From Methanosaeta sp. PtaB.Bin039 (GTDB taxonomy: Archaea > Halobacteriota > Methanosarcinia > Methanotrichales > Methanotrichaceae): a stretch of 40,119 bases of DNA. Positions 1 to 7,417 of the stretch are shown piece after piece. The stretch spans positions 1-40,119 of the forward strand of contig MVQI01000062.1 in the NCBI GenBank assembly GCA_002067795.1, in the 5' to 3' direction. Within the stretch, counting starts at the first letter, position 1, and each line of letters begins with the position of its first letter. Under the pieces are notes generated by a model. The model made no database searches. It saw only the letters and a program-made list of their open reading frames with translations, and had not been told where the DNA came from. A program made the translations under genes and the position numbers.

Positions 1-90
1 CTTTGTATCTGTTTCAAGCGTCTTTATTCTTCTCAATAGCTCTTCCTTTGTCATATGCCTTTGAATTGCTATTTGTTCAGGCCGAGGCAT
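1..90 (-). CDS. IS630-like transposase, N-terminal fragment (runs off the window)
   Basis: An open frame starts at an ATG at 90 and runs leftward out of the window, giving 30 residues that begin MPRPEQIAIQRHMTKEELL and continue with RRIKTLETDTK. The basic helix followed by a K/E-L-E-x-D-T-K stretch resembles the start of IS630-type transposases common in methanogens, where it precedes a helix-turn-helix. Only the first 30 codons are visible, so no catalytic DDE residue can be checked. The truncated integrase at 129-395 lies immediately upstream in the same orientation, which suggests the element inserted into or next to that gene. A small unrelated DNA-binding protein is the alternative. Confidence 0.45.
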   Translation of the reverse strand, partial: MPRPEQIAIQRHMTKEELLRRIKTLETDTK

Positions 91-128
91 GCAATGATAA
101 ACAATTTCTTAAGTAATAAATGTTTGGT

Positions 129-395
129 TCAGACTATAATCAGGTTCTTGACTATAATTGAACTGCCTGATAACTTCTTATCCTGCAGCACTTGGAAACT
201 ATCAAAGTCCTCTGCCTGCGGTTCATCGCTTTGTGCGAATTCCAGAAACTTACCTACTCGAAAGACATACGAGGATATGGTGGATTTCCGCAGGCCGTTG
301 CCTTCCAGAAACCGACCATAACGACTTAATGCGGGTTTGAAGTCCTGAGTCCTCACTTCCCTGTCCCAGTTCACATCCAAACGCTTCCTTGTCAT
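129..395 (-). pseudogene. Truncated tyrosine recombinase/integrase (N-terminal SAM-like domain only)
   Basis: The 88-residue product contains a stretch near residues 24-77 (RYGRFLEGNGLRKSTISSYV, then FRVGKFLEFAQ) that resembles the N-terminal core-binding domain of archaeal XerC/D-like integrases. The catalytic domain with the R-H-R-Y residues is missing. Similarity seems to stop after the S-G-S-S-I motif (about position 158), and about ten unrelated codons lead to a stop. The start of an IS630-like transposase follows, so disruption by an insertion sequence is the simplest explanation. The gene lies 94 bases beyond the 3' end of tRNA-Leu in the same orientation, the usual layout of elements integrated at a tRNA gene. 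Homology is judged by eye. Confidence 0.55.
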
Positions 396-489
396 CCTGC
401 ATCATCCTTGAAGCAGAGCGAGAAAAAGAATCCAGTCTCCCACCGAAGAATTATGCGGAAGTTAAAGACCTAAAACCGATACGTGTAGG

Positions 490-574
490 TGCGGGGGATG
501 GGATTCGAACCCACGAACGTCTGCACGACTGGACCCTGAATCCAGCGCCTTTGACCTGGCTTGGCAACCCCCGC
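490..574 (-). tRNA. tRNA-Leu (anticodon CAG)
   Basis: The minus strand folds as a class II tRNA: a 7-bp acceptor stem (GCGGGGG with CCCCCGC), a D-arm closed by GCC/GGC, an anticodon stem CTGGA/TCCAG around the loop TTCAGGG (anticodon CAG), a long variable arm and a T-arm with the loop TTCGAAT. The discriminator base is A at 490 and CCA is not encoded. The long variable arm and the CAG anticodon fit leucine. No intron is needed. An integrase remnant lies just beyond its 3' end, so the 3' half may have been an attachment site. Confidence 0.95.
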
Positions 575-600
575 ACAGGCAGCTTTCTGACATGCATTAG

Positions 601-610
601 TCATATTTAA
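601..610 (-). promoter_or_regulatory. TATA box of tRNA-Leu
   Basis: The minus strand reads TTAAATATGA about 30 bases upstream of the mature tRNA 5' end at 574, the expected spacing for an archaeal TATA box. It lies in otherwise GC-rich DNA. Confidence 0.5.
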
Positions 611-1011
611 CTCTAATCCCCGGAGCGGGGCTGGGAGGCGACGCCAGCATCTCAATTTTCTGGCTTGGGCTCAGGAACTGTCATGAAAAGCGCCCATCTG
701 ACACTCCTGCACCCGCGACGTCTTGGTTGTCGAACACTCCGTAGCATCCCGAACCGCAGGAGGCAACAATCGATCGTCCGTAAGCTCATATGTGTGTTTT
801 TTGGAGCGCCGTCAGGTCGAGATGGGAGAATGAGACTGCGGGCATGGGCCGGCGCCGGCAAGACGGTCACCTGCCAGGGCACGGTCCACCGGATATGTCA
901 GGCTAGCTGCAGGGGAGTGCCGTGCCTTGCGCGGCCACCAAGAAACCAGTTCTGGAAAGCCGCCCCATGGCAGCAGCGTTATGGCACCAGTAAGTACTCA
1001 ATTCTTCTGGG
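611..1011. other. Intergenic stretch without a recognised gene
   Basis: Open frames here (for example 652-882 minus and 665-1015 plus) have arginine- and proline-rich, low-quality translations and no convincing ribosome binding site. No hairpin with a T-run is seen downstream of the gene ending at 1012. Confidence 0.5.
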
Positions 1012-1623
1012 CTAGTCTTTGGGAAGTATAAACGAGCAGTCGATCCAGGGATCGGTCAGGTCATAGCCCAGGAACTCCGCAGTCACCTCATCAGAATCGG
1101 AGAGGCTCCATCGGCTTATCCCGTCTGAACCAGAGAGCTGGACCACATGCGATCCGGGCGGAAGATGCACCAAGGCGTGGACCTGGCCGAACTGCCCGGA
1201 AGACTCCAGGCGCAGTGCTTGTCGGTCGCCATCCTTCTGCTCAAGCATACTTCCCAGGGCATAGATCTGCCCGCTGTCGCTCTCGTACTCATGCTCGACG
1301 CCGCCGGGCAGATTGAGGCTGTCGGCAGACGGCAGATATCCGGTGACCAGAACGTTTCCATCTTCCTCTGCCACATATGCGTCAAGGACCATGGTGGCAC
1401 CCAGGACAGAATCGGCGGCTTTTGCCCCGTCCGCCTGTGCCTGAGCAGGCGCCTCCGAGATCAGCAGAAAGGATGACCATAGCATCAGCAATATCACCGC
1501 AAACCAGAACATCTCACCATCCTTCCGGTCTTCTGCTCCTCTCTTCGTTCCAACCGCCTCTTCCTTTGGATTTTGCCTGCAGATGCATCTGCTCAGGGCG
1601 TCGATCCAATGCCAGATCTTCAT
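1012..1623 (-). CDS. Single-pass membrane protein whose ectodomain is related to that of the nearby wHTH regulator
   Basis: The 203-residue product has a charged N-terminus of about 37 residues, one hydrophobic segment (about 39-58) and an outside domain of about 145 residues. The start at 1623 is chosen because an AGGAGGT motif lies four bases upstream; an internal ATG at 1512 would instead give a signal-peptide-like start. Residues about 81-201 align by eye with residues 38-157 of the regulator at 2724-3932. Shared features are T-G-Y, an aspartate/tyrosine-rich turn, G-Q-(I/L)-Y-A-L, a later G-D, a L-P turn, S-x-S-D and G-Y-x-x-x-x-P near the end. It has no DNA-binding domain. It starts 9 bases after the stop of the lipoprotein gene, so the two are probably co-transcribed. 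Function is unknown; it could share a ligand with the regulator or modulate it. Confidence 0.7.
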   Translation of the reverse strand: MKIWHWIDALSRCICRQNPKEEAVGTKRGAEDRKDGEMFWFAVILLMLWSSFLLISEAPAQAQADGAKAADSVLGATMVLDAYVAEEDGNVLVTGYLPSADSLNLPGGVEHEYESDSGQIYALGSMLEQKDGDRQALRLESSGQFGQVHALVHLPPGSHVVQLSGSDGISRWSLSDSDEVTAEFLGYDLTDPWIDCSFILPKD

Positions 1624-1632
1624 GCAGACCTC

Positions 1633-2340
1633 CTAGGTCGTATTCTGGTACTGGCCCGGCCCACCGGAATGGGGCTGCATCTGATGCAATCCCTCCAAAA
1701 GCAGGCTGAACTCTCCGAGATACTGGCCTTCGGTCATGATCAGGACACCCTGAGAAACCACCTGCTCACCCTCAGATATATTGACGATCAGATGCCCGAC
1801 CACCGCATCACCAGACTGCTCCGACCTGGATAGCGGCCCAGCCAGATCCGCCTCGAGAGTGGAGTTGTTCCCGTCTTTGGGCTTCACCTGGATGTTTAGC
1901 AGCCTATAGGCGCTTTCACCCATTAAGAGAACACCGCGATAGGATGCTGAGGCTTCCTCCATCCTTATCAGTTCCCGTATCTCTCCGAGGGTCTTATTGG
2001 AAGAGAGAAGCTCCCGCACACCGGTCACAGCAACTGGCCTGGCTTTCTCCACATGCAGACGAACTGCCACGGCCAGGTCATCCTGAATGGCGAATCCGTC
2101 CAGACCCCGGAACGATACCAGGGCTTTGCCGTCTCCAGGACCGCCGAAGAACCTGCCCTGCATCATGGCTCCGCACATCTTTCCCGGACAGAGGCCATGC
2201 ACCCCTGCCAGATCCAATCCAGGCTCCCCTTGCCAGCCGTCGACGCTTGCGGTCCTTCCCTCATCCGGGCTGCATGATACAACGCCCGACAAGAGAAGCG
2301 CCACCACCACTCCTGCCCATAAGACCCCTATTCTGGACAT
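1633..2340 (-). CDS. Predicted secreted lipoprotein, function unknown
   Basis: Start chosen at the ATG at 2340 because AAGGAGTG stands six bases upstream; a start at 2367 is also open. The 235-residue product begins with a hydrophobic signal segment ending G-V-V-S-C, a lipobox-like site, followed by an acidic, polar mature N-terminus. The mature part has a short C-P-G-K-M-C motif followed by a glycine-rich stretch, a mixed alpha/beta body and a glycine/glutamine-rich C-terminus. I do not recognise a family. It is followed after 9 bases by the ectodomain-only membrane protein and preceded by a palindrome-rich gap, so it may be the first gene of a two-gene unit. An extracytoplasmic binding or sensing role is only inferred from context. 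Confidence 0.65.
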   Translation of the reverse strand: MSRIGVLWAGVVVALLLSGVVSCSPDEGRTASVDGWQGEPGLDLAGVHGLCPGKMCGAMMQGRFFGGPGDGKALVSFRGLDGFAIQDDLAVAVRLHVEKARPVAVTGVRELLSSNKTLGEIRELIRMEEASASYRGVLLMGESAYRLLNIQVKPKDGNNSTLEADLAGPLSRSEQSGDAVVGHLIVNISEGEQVVSQGVLIMTEGQYLGEFSLLLEGLHQMQPHSGGPGQYQNTT

Positions 2341-2723
2341 AATGCACTCCTTCCTCATGTGTTTCATCGATCAGAATGAATAGATTTCTCCCGGAGAAGG
2401 CCGCGATTCCCCACATCCCACCCAGGGAGAAATCTCCTGAGCCACAACCGCCTAATAGTTTACCCTGACGTTTCCCCTACCCGCCTCGAAGCCAAAGACA
2501 GCGAAATCCTCCCGGCCTTGCAGTCTTTTTAAAGAGTGCGGCTCTTGCCGGACCATTCGAAATGTCCGATCCGATCCAGGGCGAACTTGGCCAGTCCCCG
2601 GAATTAGGGAGGAATCCGCCCTCTCTGATACCAATCCTGGACATGAACGATAGAAATATGTTGGACCGAACGTACCCGCGAATTGATGGACGAACCCACC
2701 GATCCGGGATACCAGTAGCCGCT
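2341..2723. other. Intergenic region between regulator and lipoprotein genes
   Basis: This gap of 383 bases has no convincing gene; the minus-strand frame 2452-2817 overlaps the regulator and has a low-quality translation. It contains the palindrome cluster listed separately at 2383-2437, close to the lipoprotein start, and a short T-run near 2524-2530. Promoter elements for the lipoprotein gene are not clear. Confidence 0.4.
2383..2437. promoter_or_regulatory. Operator-like palindrome cluster (TTCTCC/GGAGAA half sites)
   Basis: Two nested symmetries are visible. GATTTCTCCC (2383-2392) is the exact reverse complement of GGGAGAAATC (2425-2434). Each arm is also part of a local palindrome: TTCTCC-C-GGAGAA at 2386-2398 and GGAGA-AA-TCTCC at 2426-2437. 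The cluster lies 43 to 97 bases upstream of the lipoprotein start (2340, minus strand) and downstream of the membrane wHTH regulator. It could be a binding site for a dimeric regulator or an RNA hairpin in the leader. Confidence 0.4.
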
Positions 2724-3932
2724 TTAGGAACGTTCCGTTTCCGAATCCTGCCTTCCTGATTGTTCCGTTCCGGATAGGAACCACGACGACAGCTCTATGA
2801 CGTTGGTGCGTCCCCATTCCTTCTTGGTGACCAGTTTACGCCGCTCAAGAGAGATCACGATTCCGGTCAGGGACGACTTTGGGATCTGAGTCTCGTAGCG
2901 TATATCCGCCTGGGTCATACGCCCTCCGTGCTCCAGAAGCGCAGTCATCACAGCCCTCTCCCTTGCGGTCAGGGTGTTCAGGACAGCGGCCATCTCGCTG
3001 GTGATCGGCACCTTTCCGATGGCCCTGGCAGTCAGGATCTCGGCCTCGATTCTGCCCCGCATCTGGTCTGCTCCAGCATCTTTCTGGTCGATTGCCACGG
3101 ACTCATCCGGACCAGCCGGTTCAGACCCTCCTAGATCCTCCAAATCGGCCTTGGCACTGTGCTGTGGCCCAACATCGCTTATCTGGACATCTGCAGAAAC
3201 CACGGAGTCCTCTGGGGGTTCAGCCTGCTCTTCGTTAGGGGGTGAGAGGGCATCAGGATGACTCGTCTCACGCTGGTCCTGGATGGAGAGGACGGTCCTT
3301 GGCTCGTTGCTATTGTCGATCCTGGTCTCTGCCAACCGCCTTCGCCAGACGAACAATGCCGCTCCCACCAGAAGGGCTGCGATCAACGATGATGGAATCA
3401 GGTAGCTATCGAATGCAGATGGGACTGGCGGCGCTGTCGCAGGCCCGGCCGGCTCAATAGGCTGCCTCCATTCCAGAAGCACGCTTGGCTTGTCCACTCC
3501 ATAGCCTTCAACATCCACCAGGAGAGAATCGCTGGTAGAAGAGACGCTGTACTCCAGGCCTGAGGAGAGGTTGATGCCCCGCACCTTTGCATCAGCCGGC
3601 AGGAACAGAGCAGCATGATACCCCTGATACGATCCCTCTGCAGCCAGATTAAGGCTCCAGTTGTCGCCTGACTTGGAGGTGAGCGAGTTTGTCAGAGCAT
3701 AGAGCTGACCGGTCTGGTTGTCGTAATCGTATTGAGATCCGAGGAGAAACGGCAGCAATGAAGGATCCTCCACATATCCGGTGGCCAGGGCCCGACCTAT
3801 CGGATCCAGGTAGATGTTCAGGACAAGAGAAGTCCCGTCCTGGATTTCTCCTGGCGAGGGATCGGCGCTCTGAGCAAAAGGCCCCAGAACCAGCAAGCCG
3901 ATCAGAACAATTCCCAGAGGATTGGATCTCAA
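2724..3932 (-). CDS. Membrane-anchored winged-helix transcription regulator with N-terminal ectodomain
   Basis: The 402-residue product has an N-terminal signal or anchor (about 6-22), an outside beta-rich domain (about 30-160), a proline linker, one transmembrane segment (about 178-196) ending W-R-R-R, an acidic disordered linker (about 205-300) and a C-terminal winged helix (about 315-387). The last part (LTARERAVMTALLEHGG, then a T-Q-A-D-I helix and S-S-L-T) matches archaeal membrane wHTH proteins of the DUF7345/DUF7343 type as I recall them. It should carry an external signal directly to DNA or be released by proteolysis. The start is a TTG at 3932, with GGAGGAGGGG upstream inside the end of nadE, only four bases after the nadE stop. 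The ectodomain is shared with the protein at 1012-1623. Confidence 0.75.
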   Translation of the reverse strand: MRSNPLGIVLIGLLVLGPFAQSADPSPGEIQDGTSLVLNIYLDPIGRALATGYVEDPSLLPFLLGSQYDYDNQTGQLYALTNSLTSKSGDNWSLNLAAEGSYQGYHAALFLPADAKVRGINLSSGLEYSVSSTSDSLLVDVEGYGVDKPSVLLEWRQPIEPAGPATAPPVPSAFDSYLIPSSLIAALLVGAALFVWRRRLAETRIDNSNEPRTVLSIQDQRETSHPDALSPPNEEQAEPPEDSVVSADVQISDVGPQHSAKADLEDLGGSEPAGPDESVAIDQKDAGADQMRGRIEAEILTARAIGKVPITSEMAAVLNTLTARERAVMTALLEHGGRMTQADIRYETQIPKSSLTGIVISLERRKLVTKKEWGRTNVIELSSWFLSGTEQSGRQDSETERS

Positions 3933-3936
3933 GGAC

Positions 3937-5580
3937 TCATCCCCTCCTCCAGGCGACGGGCATACGCCAACCGCTTCCGAATGCCCGGTCGGTCACCTTG
4001 ATGCCAGGCGCAGCCTGACGCCTCTTGAATTCTGCCGCCTTGACCAGACCAAGAACACGGCTCACCATCTCCCGGTCAAATCCGGCTTTTGCTATCTCTT
4101 CCTCGGTCTGCCGCCCGACAAGATGTCTCTCCAGTATCTCGTCCAGGATCGTGTAAGGAGGCAGGCTGTCCTGGTCGGTCTGCCCAAATCGGAGCTCTGC
4201 AGATGGAGCCTTCTCCAGTATCGCCTCCGGGATAACCGGTCGGCCGGAGCGGGCGTTGAGCCATCGAGCAATCTGGTAGACCATTGTCTTTGGCACATCC
4301 GATATGACAGCAAGCCCGCCTGACATATCCCCGTATATGGTGCAGTAGCCGACAGACAGCTCCGATTTATTTCCTGTTGTGAGCAGGATCAGCCCGAACT
4401 TGTTGGACAATGCCATCAGAAGGTTTCCCCTGATACGGGCCTGGATATTCTCCTCGGTCACATCCTTTGGGCGGCTGGCAAAAGCCGGGTTCAATCCCTG
4501 GTCGAAAGCTTCCATGATATCGGTTATTGGAATTGTCATGGTCCGGATCCCGAGCGACCTTGCCAGCTCAAGCGAATCCACAATCGAGCCCTGGCTTGAG
4601 AACGGGGACGGCATGAGTACGCCAAGCACGTTCTCCGGTCCAAGGGCCTCTGTCGCCACCGCGGCTGTCACTGACGAGTCAACTCCACCCGAAAGGCCCA
4701 GAAGCACACCACGAAATCCGCATTTCCGGACATAGTCCCTCGTGCCAAGGACCAGCGCCCTCCATATCTCCGACTGAGGGGAGAAGTCGTCTTGCGCAAT
4801 TTTGCCAGTAGTTGCAGTCAGGTCCGCCACTGCCACATCCTCCGCAAATGCCGCTGCCCTGGCGATCAGGCTTCCCGATGCCGAGAGCGCACAGGATCGG
4901 CCGTCGAATACCAGATCGTCGTTTCCTCCCACCTGGTTGACGTAGACCACGGCAACGCCATGCTTCTGGGCAATAGATCCGAGCATTGCCTCCCGATGAA
5001 GCTGCTTTCCCACGGTGAAGGGTGAGGCTGACATGTTGATTATAACCTCTGCTCCCTCCCGGACCAAAGACTCGATGGGATCGACATGGTAACGGCGTCT
5101 CTGCCAGAAGTCCCGGTCGTTCCATATGTCCTCGCAGATCGAGACACCCAGGGTCAGTCCGCCGAGCCGGAGGACCTGGGACTGACCAGAAGGCTCGAAG
5201 TAGCGGTCCTCGTCAAAGACATCGTATGTGGGCAGAAGCGTCTTTCGAAAGACCTGCTGGATGGCCCCGTCATTTAGCAGAACCGCGGAGTTGAAGAGGG
5301 GACGCCCCTCCGGCTCCAAATTGGCCTCAGCCATCCCTACAAGCACAGGCGGCCCGCCTTTGATCCGCCCTGCAAGCGAAATGGCCTCTTCCCGGCACCG
5401 GCGAATCAGATCCGGGTCCATCAGCAGGTCCCTGGCCGGATATCCCAGCAGGGCCATCTCTGGAGTTACCCCCAGATCGGCTCCTGCATCTGCTGCCCTG
5501 CCCGCAGCCTCTGCTATCAGCGAGGCATTCCCATGCAGGTCACCCACGGTCGGATTGATCTGAAGAAGTGCGATCTTCAT
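3937..5580 (-). CDS. nadE: Glutamine-dependent NAD+ synthetase
   Basis: The 547-residue enzyme amidates nicotinic acid adenine dinucleotide to NAD+ using ATP and glutamine. Residues 1 to about 260 form a nitrilase-type glutaminase with the catalytic triad E41 (T-P-E-M), K113 (F-R-K-T-L-L-P) and C149 (S-I-C-E-D). The C-terminal half is the synthetase with the ATP pyrophosphatase P-loop SGGVDSS at 297-303. The ATG at 5580 is preferred over a TTG three codons upstream because it begins MKIALLQINPTVGD, as in the family. Many archaea have only the short ammonia-dependent form, so the two-domain type is notable. The membrane wHTH regulator begins four bases after its stop, implying one transcript. 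Confidence 0.95.
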   Translation of the reverse strand: MKIALLQINPTVGDLHGNASLIAEAAGRAADAGADLGVTPEMALLGYPARDLLMDPDLIRRCREEAISLAGRIKGGPPVLVGMAEANLEPEGRPLFNSAVLLNDGAIQQVFRKTLLPTYDVFDEDRYFEPSGQSQVLRLGGLTLGVSICEDIWNDRDFWQRRRYHVDPIESLVREGAEVIINMSASPFTVGKQLHREAMLGSIAQKHGVAVVYVNQVGGNDDLVFDGRSCALSASGSLIARAAAFAEDVAVADLTATTGKIAQDDFSPQSEIWRALVLGTRDYVRKCGFRGVLLGLSGGVDSSVTAAVATEALGPENVLGVLMPSPFSSQGSIVDSLELARSLGIRTMTIPITDIMEAFDQGLNPAFASRPKDVTEENIQARIRGNLLMALSNKFGLILLTTGNKSELSVGYCTIYGDMSGGLAVISDVPKTMVYQIARWLNARSGRPVIPEAILEKAPSAELRFGQTDQDSLPPYTILDEILERHLVGRQTEEEIAKAGFDREMVSRVLGLVKAAEFKRRQAAPGIKVTDRAFGSGWRMPVAWRRG

Positions 5581-5610
5581 GCTGCCCAAGCAATCTAAAG
5601 CCCGGCACAG

Positions 5611-5622
5611 GATTTAAGCTCT
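5611..5622 (-). promoter_or_regulatory. Probable nadE promoter (TATA box)
   Basis: The minus strand reads AGAGCTTAAATC with a purine-rich BRE-like stretch before it, about 35 bases upstream of the nadE ATG at 5580. This predicts a short leader of about ten bases. The T-run of the ftr terminator lies directly beside it. Confidence 0.45.
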
Positions 5623-5628
5623 TTTCCT

Positions 5629-5659
5629 AAAAAAAAGTCACCGCCAGACATTGGCTGGC
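5629..5659 (-). terminator. Terminator of ftr
   Basis: On the minus strand, 9 bases after the ftr stop, GCCAG and CTGGC (5655-5659 and 5643-5647) form a hairpin with a 7-base loop. A run of eight T follows (5636-5629). The T-run alone would be a typical archaeal termination signal. Confidence 0.6.
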
Positions 5660-5668
5660 TTTCGCATC

Positions 5669-6559
5669 TCACTCGAGGATCTTGTGCAGGTGGAAGTGAT
5701 GGGGCCCAAGCTTTCCCTCGAAGTTCGCGGCGGTGATCTTCAGGACGCCAGGAACCCGGCATGCAGCCTTGATCCCGGCCCGCATCGAATCCTCGATAGC
5801 CTCACGGCTCACGCCATTGACCACGATCTCGTAGCCGGCAGTGACCTCTTCTGGCAAGACGCACACCCCGTCTTCCCGCAGAGACGGGCAGAACGCGGCG
5901 TTCGTGGAGGCTTTCAGGAACTTGTACTTGCTGCCCACTTTTGAGCCGCTGGCAACAACGCCTCCGGGAAATGGCGTGATCGTGCCCTTCTTGCGGCGGA
6001 TCTCATCCACAGCCGCCTCTGCTGCGGTAAGGGCGGCCGCCTGGTTCTGGGCCAGTATGTAGAAGTTGCCTCCTGCAATCCCATCCACCGCGCCAAGGGT
6101 CTGCTCGGTATAGAAGTCCCCCTCCATGATGGGTATCTTGCAGAGCTGCCGGCCGTATCGCTCCAGGTCGCACTGGTAGCCGTCAGCGAAGTAGCTCAGC
6201 TTCTTTCCTGTATCAAACTGCTTCTCGGCGCCAGGCAGGCCGTTGAACACCGCTGTGGTAGGGGCGGTAAGCACGCACTGCCCGATGCGGGCCAGCAGCG
6301 ATGCCTCCAGATTCTTCCACCCCATATTGCATATCATGATATAGACGCCGGGGCGTCCGTCAGGCGTCTCTTCAGCCGGAACTATGCACTCAATGCCCGC
6401 TTCTGCCGGGCACATTATAACCGACGTCCCAAATCCGGTGGCCTCCCTGGCCGCCTCCACGGCCCAGCGCTCGGTGATCGCCGTTATCAGAACCCGGGAT
6501 ACCTTGATTGGGAAGGCCTCAGCAAAGGTATCATCTATCTTTACGCCGTTGATCTCCAT
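5669..6559 (-). CDS. ftr: Formylmethanofuran:tetrahydromethanopterin formyltransferase
   Basis: The 296-residue cytoplasmic enzyme transfers the formyl group between methanofuran and tetrahydromethanopterin (or the sarcinapterin form), the second step of CO2 reduction and, in reverse, of methyl oxidation. Length and sequence match the family throughout: an N-terminal MEINGVKIDDTFAEAFPIK, a central L-T-A-P-T-T-A-V-F-N stretch, a F-P-G-G-V-V-A-S-G-S-K-V-G loop and a C-terminal G-P-H-H-F-H-L motif. A GAGGTGA motif six bases before the ATG fixes the start. It has its own promoter near 6690 and a terminator at 5629-5659, so it is probably monocistronic although it follows purO. Confidence 0.97.
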   Translation of the reverse strand: MEINGVKIDDTFAEAFPIKVSRVLITAITERWAVEAAREATGFGTSVIMCPAEAGIECIVPAEETPDGRPGVYIMICNMGWKNLEASLLARIGQCVLTAPTTAVFNGLPGAEKQFDTGKKLSYFADGYQCDLERYGRQLCKIPIMEGDFYTEQTLGAVDGIAGGNFYILAQNQAAALTAAEAAVDEIRRKKGTITPFPGGVVASGSKVGSKYKFLKASTNAAFCPSLREDGVCVLPEEVTAGYEIVVNGVSREAIEDSMRAGIKAACRVPGVLKITAANFEGKLGPHHFHLHKILE

Positions 6560-6689
6560 CTATACTCACCTCTCCCTTAAAAGTCCTTGTCGATCGATCT
6601 TCTCCTGTTCATCATCAACAGGTAACGTCACTTTCCAGTCCACCCAGTGGATCCGACGTCTTTGCCCTGACCATTTAGCTAATGATGAA

Positions 6690-6702
6690 GAAATATATTT
6701 GG
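6690..6702 (-). promoter_or_regulatory. Probable ftr promoter (TATA box)
   Basis: The minus strand reads CCCAAATATATTT in the 213-base gap between purO and ftr. A start site about 25 bases downstream would give a leader of roughly 110 bases. No other good TATA box is seen in the gap. Confidence 0.45.
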
Positions 6703-6772
6703 GCCGAACGCCGGGCAGCTGCCAGAACCCCATCCGTCCCAGCGTGCGGAAAAAGCGACACATGAGACAATT

Positions 6773-7372
6773 TCATGCAGGGTTATACACGGCTGTCAAG
6801 AAACCTCGCTCGTCCTGCCTGGCAGCCGCCGCGCAGACAGGCCGCTCGAATGGCAGCCCGTACGCAGCCCTTGCGATGGCCACGGCGTCGGTGCCCTCCA
6901 TGTCAACCGGATCAAACTCCGTCTTTTCGTAGGTGGCAACCATCAGGGCGTCTCCATCAGCCAGGCTGAACGATCGCACGCGTATCTCATCATGAGCCGA
7001 GATGCCCATGATGGCCTGCCCTCCTTTGACCACGGCGGCGATTCTGGGCGTCTTCAGCTCATCCCGCTCGTATCCATAGGCGGTCAGGCTCAGTGCCATT
7101 GCGTCCAGCGGCCGGGACCCGTCGGCCAGGCGGTCGGCGATCATATCGGTATGATCCCCATTGGAGACCACTGCCGCATCCTCAAGCACGCGGATGCAGG
7201 CGTAAGAGATGTAGGGATTTTTGGCCAGGTCTGCCGGATCCACAGGAGAGACCATGACGCCACCGGGGATCGGGGAAGCCCTGCGGTTGGGGAAGGACCG
7301 GGATGAGACCCGGTAACCCACCCAATCCCGTTCGCAACAGCGCCCGGCCATCACTATCCTGCCCACGTACAT
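6773..7372 (-). CDS. purO: Archaeal IMP cyclohydrolase
   Basis: PurO closes the ring of FAICAR to give IMP, the last step of archaeal purine synthesis, and belongs to the Ntn-hydrolase fold. The 199-residue product shows the family start MYVGRIV, the R-V-S-S-R-S-F-P-N-R motif, K-N-P-Y-I-S-Y, V-S-N-G-D-H-T-D and T-P-R-I-A-A-V. The start at 7372 is preferred over 7399 because GGGAGGT precedes it by four bases and the family begins here. It follows porB after 45 bases in the same direction, so it is probably the last gene of the por transcript. No metabolic link to pyruvate synthase is obvious. Confidence 0.9.
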   Translation of the reverse strand: MYVGRIVMAGRCCERDWVGYRVSSRSFPNRRASPIPGGVMVSPVDPADLAKNPYISYACIRVLEDAAVVSNGDHTDMIADRLADGSRPLDAMALSLTAYGYERDELKTPRIAAVVKGGQAIMGISAHDEIRVRSFSLADGDALMVATYEKTEFDPVDMEGTDAVAIARAAYGLPFERPVCAAAARQDERGFLTAVYNPA

Positions 7373-7417
7373 GATACCTCCCGTCCTCCTCGCCGCCACA
7401 TCATATCTTGTGCCTTA

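Noticed and set aside
652-1015. Frames on both strands between the tRNA and the first gene
   Set aside because: Low-complexity translations, no ribosome binding site and no family resemblance.
2452-2817. Minus-strand frame of 121 codons downstream of the regulator
   Set aside because: It overlaps the end of the regulator gene and its translation is arginine-rich without a ribosome binding site.
6566-6763. Minus-strand frame in the gap upstream of ftr
   Set aside because: It covers the probable ftr promoter and leader and has no ribosome binding site.
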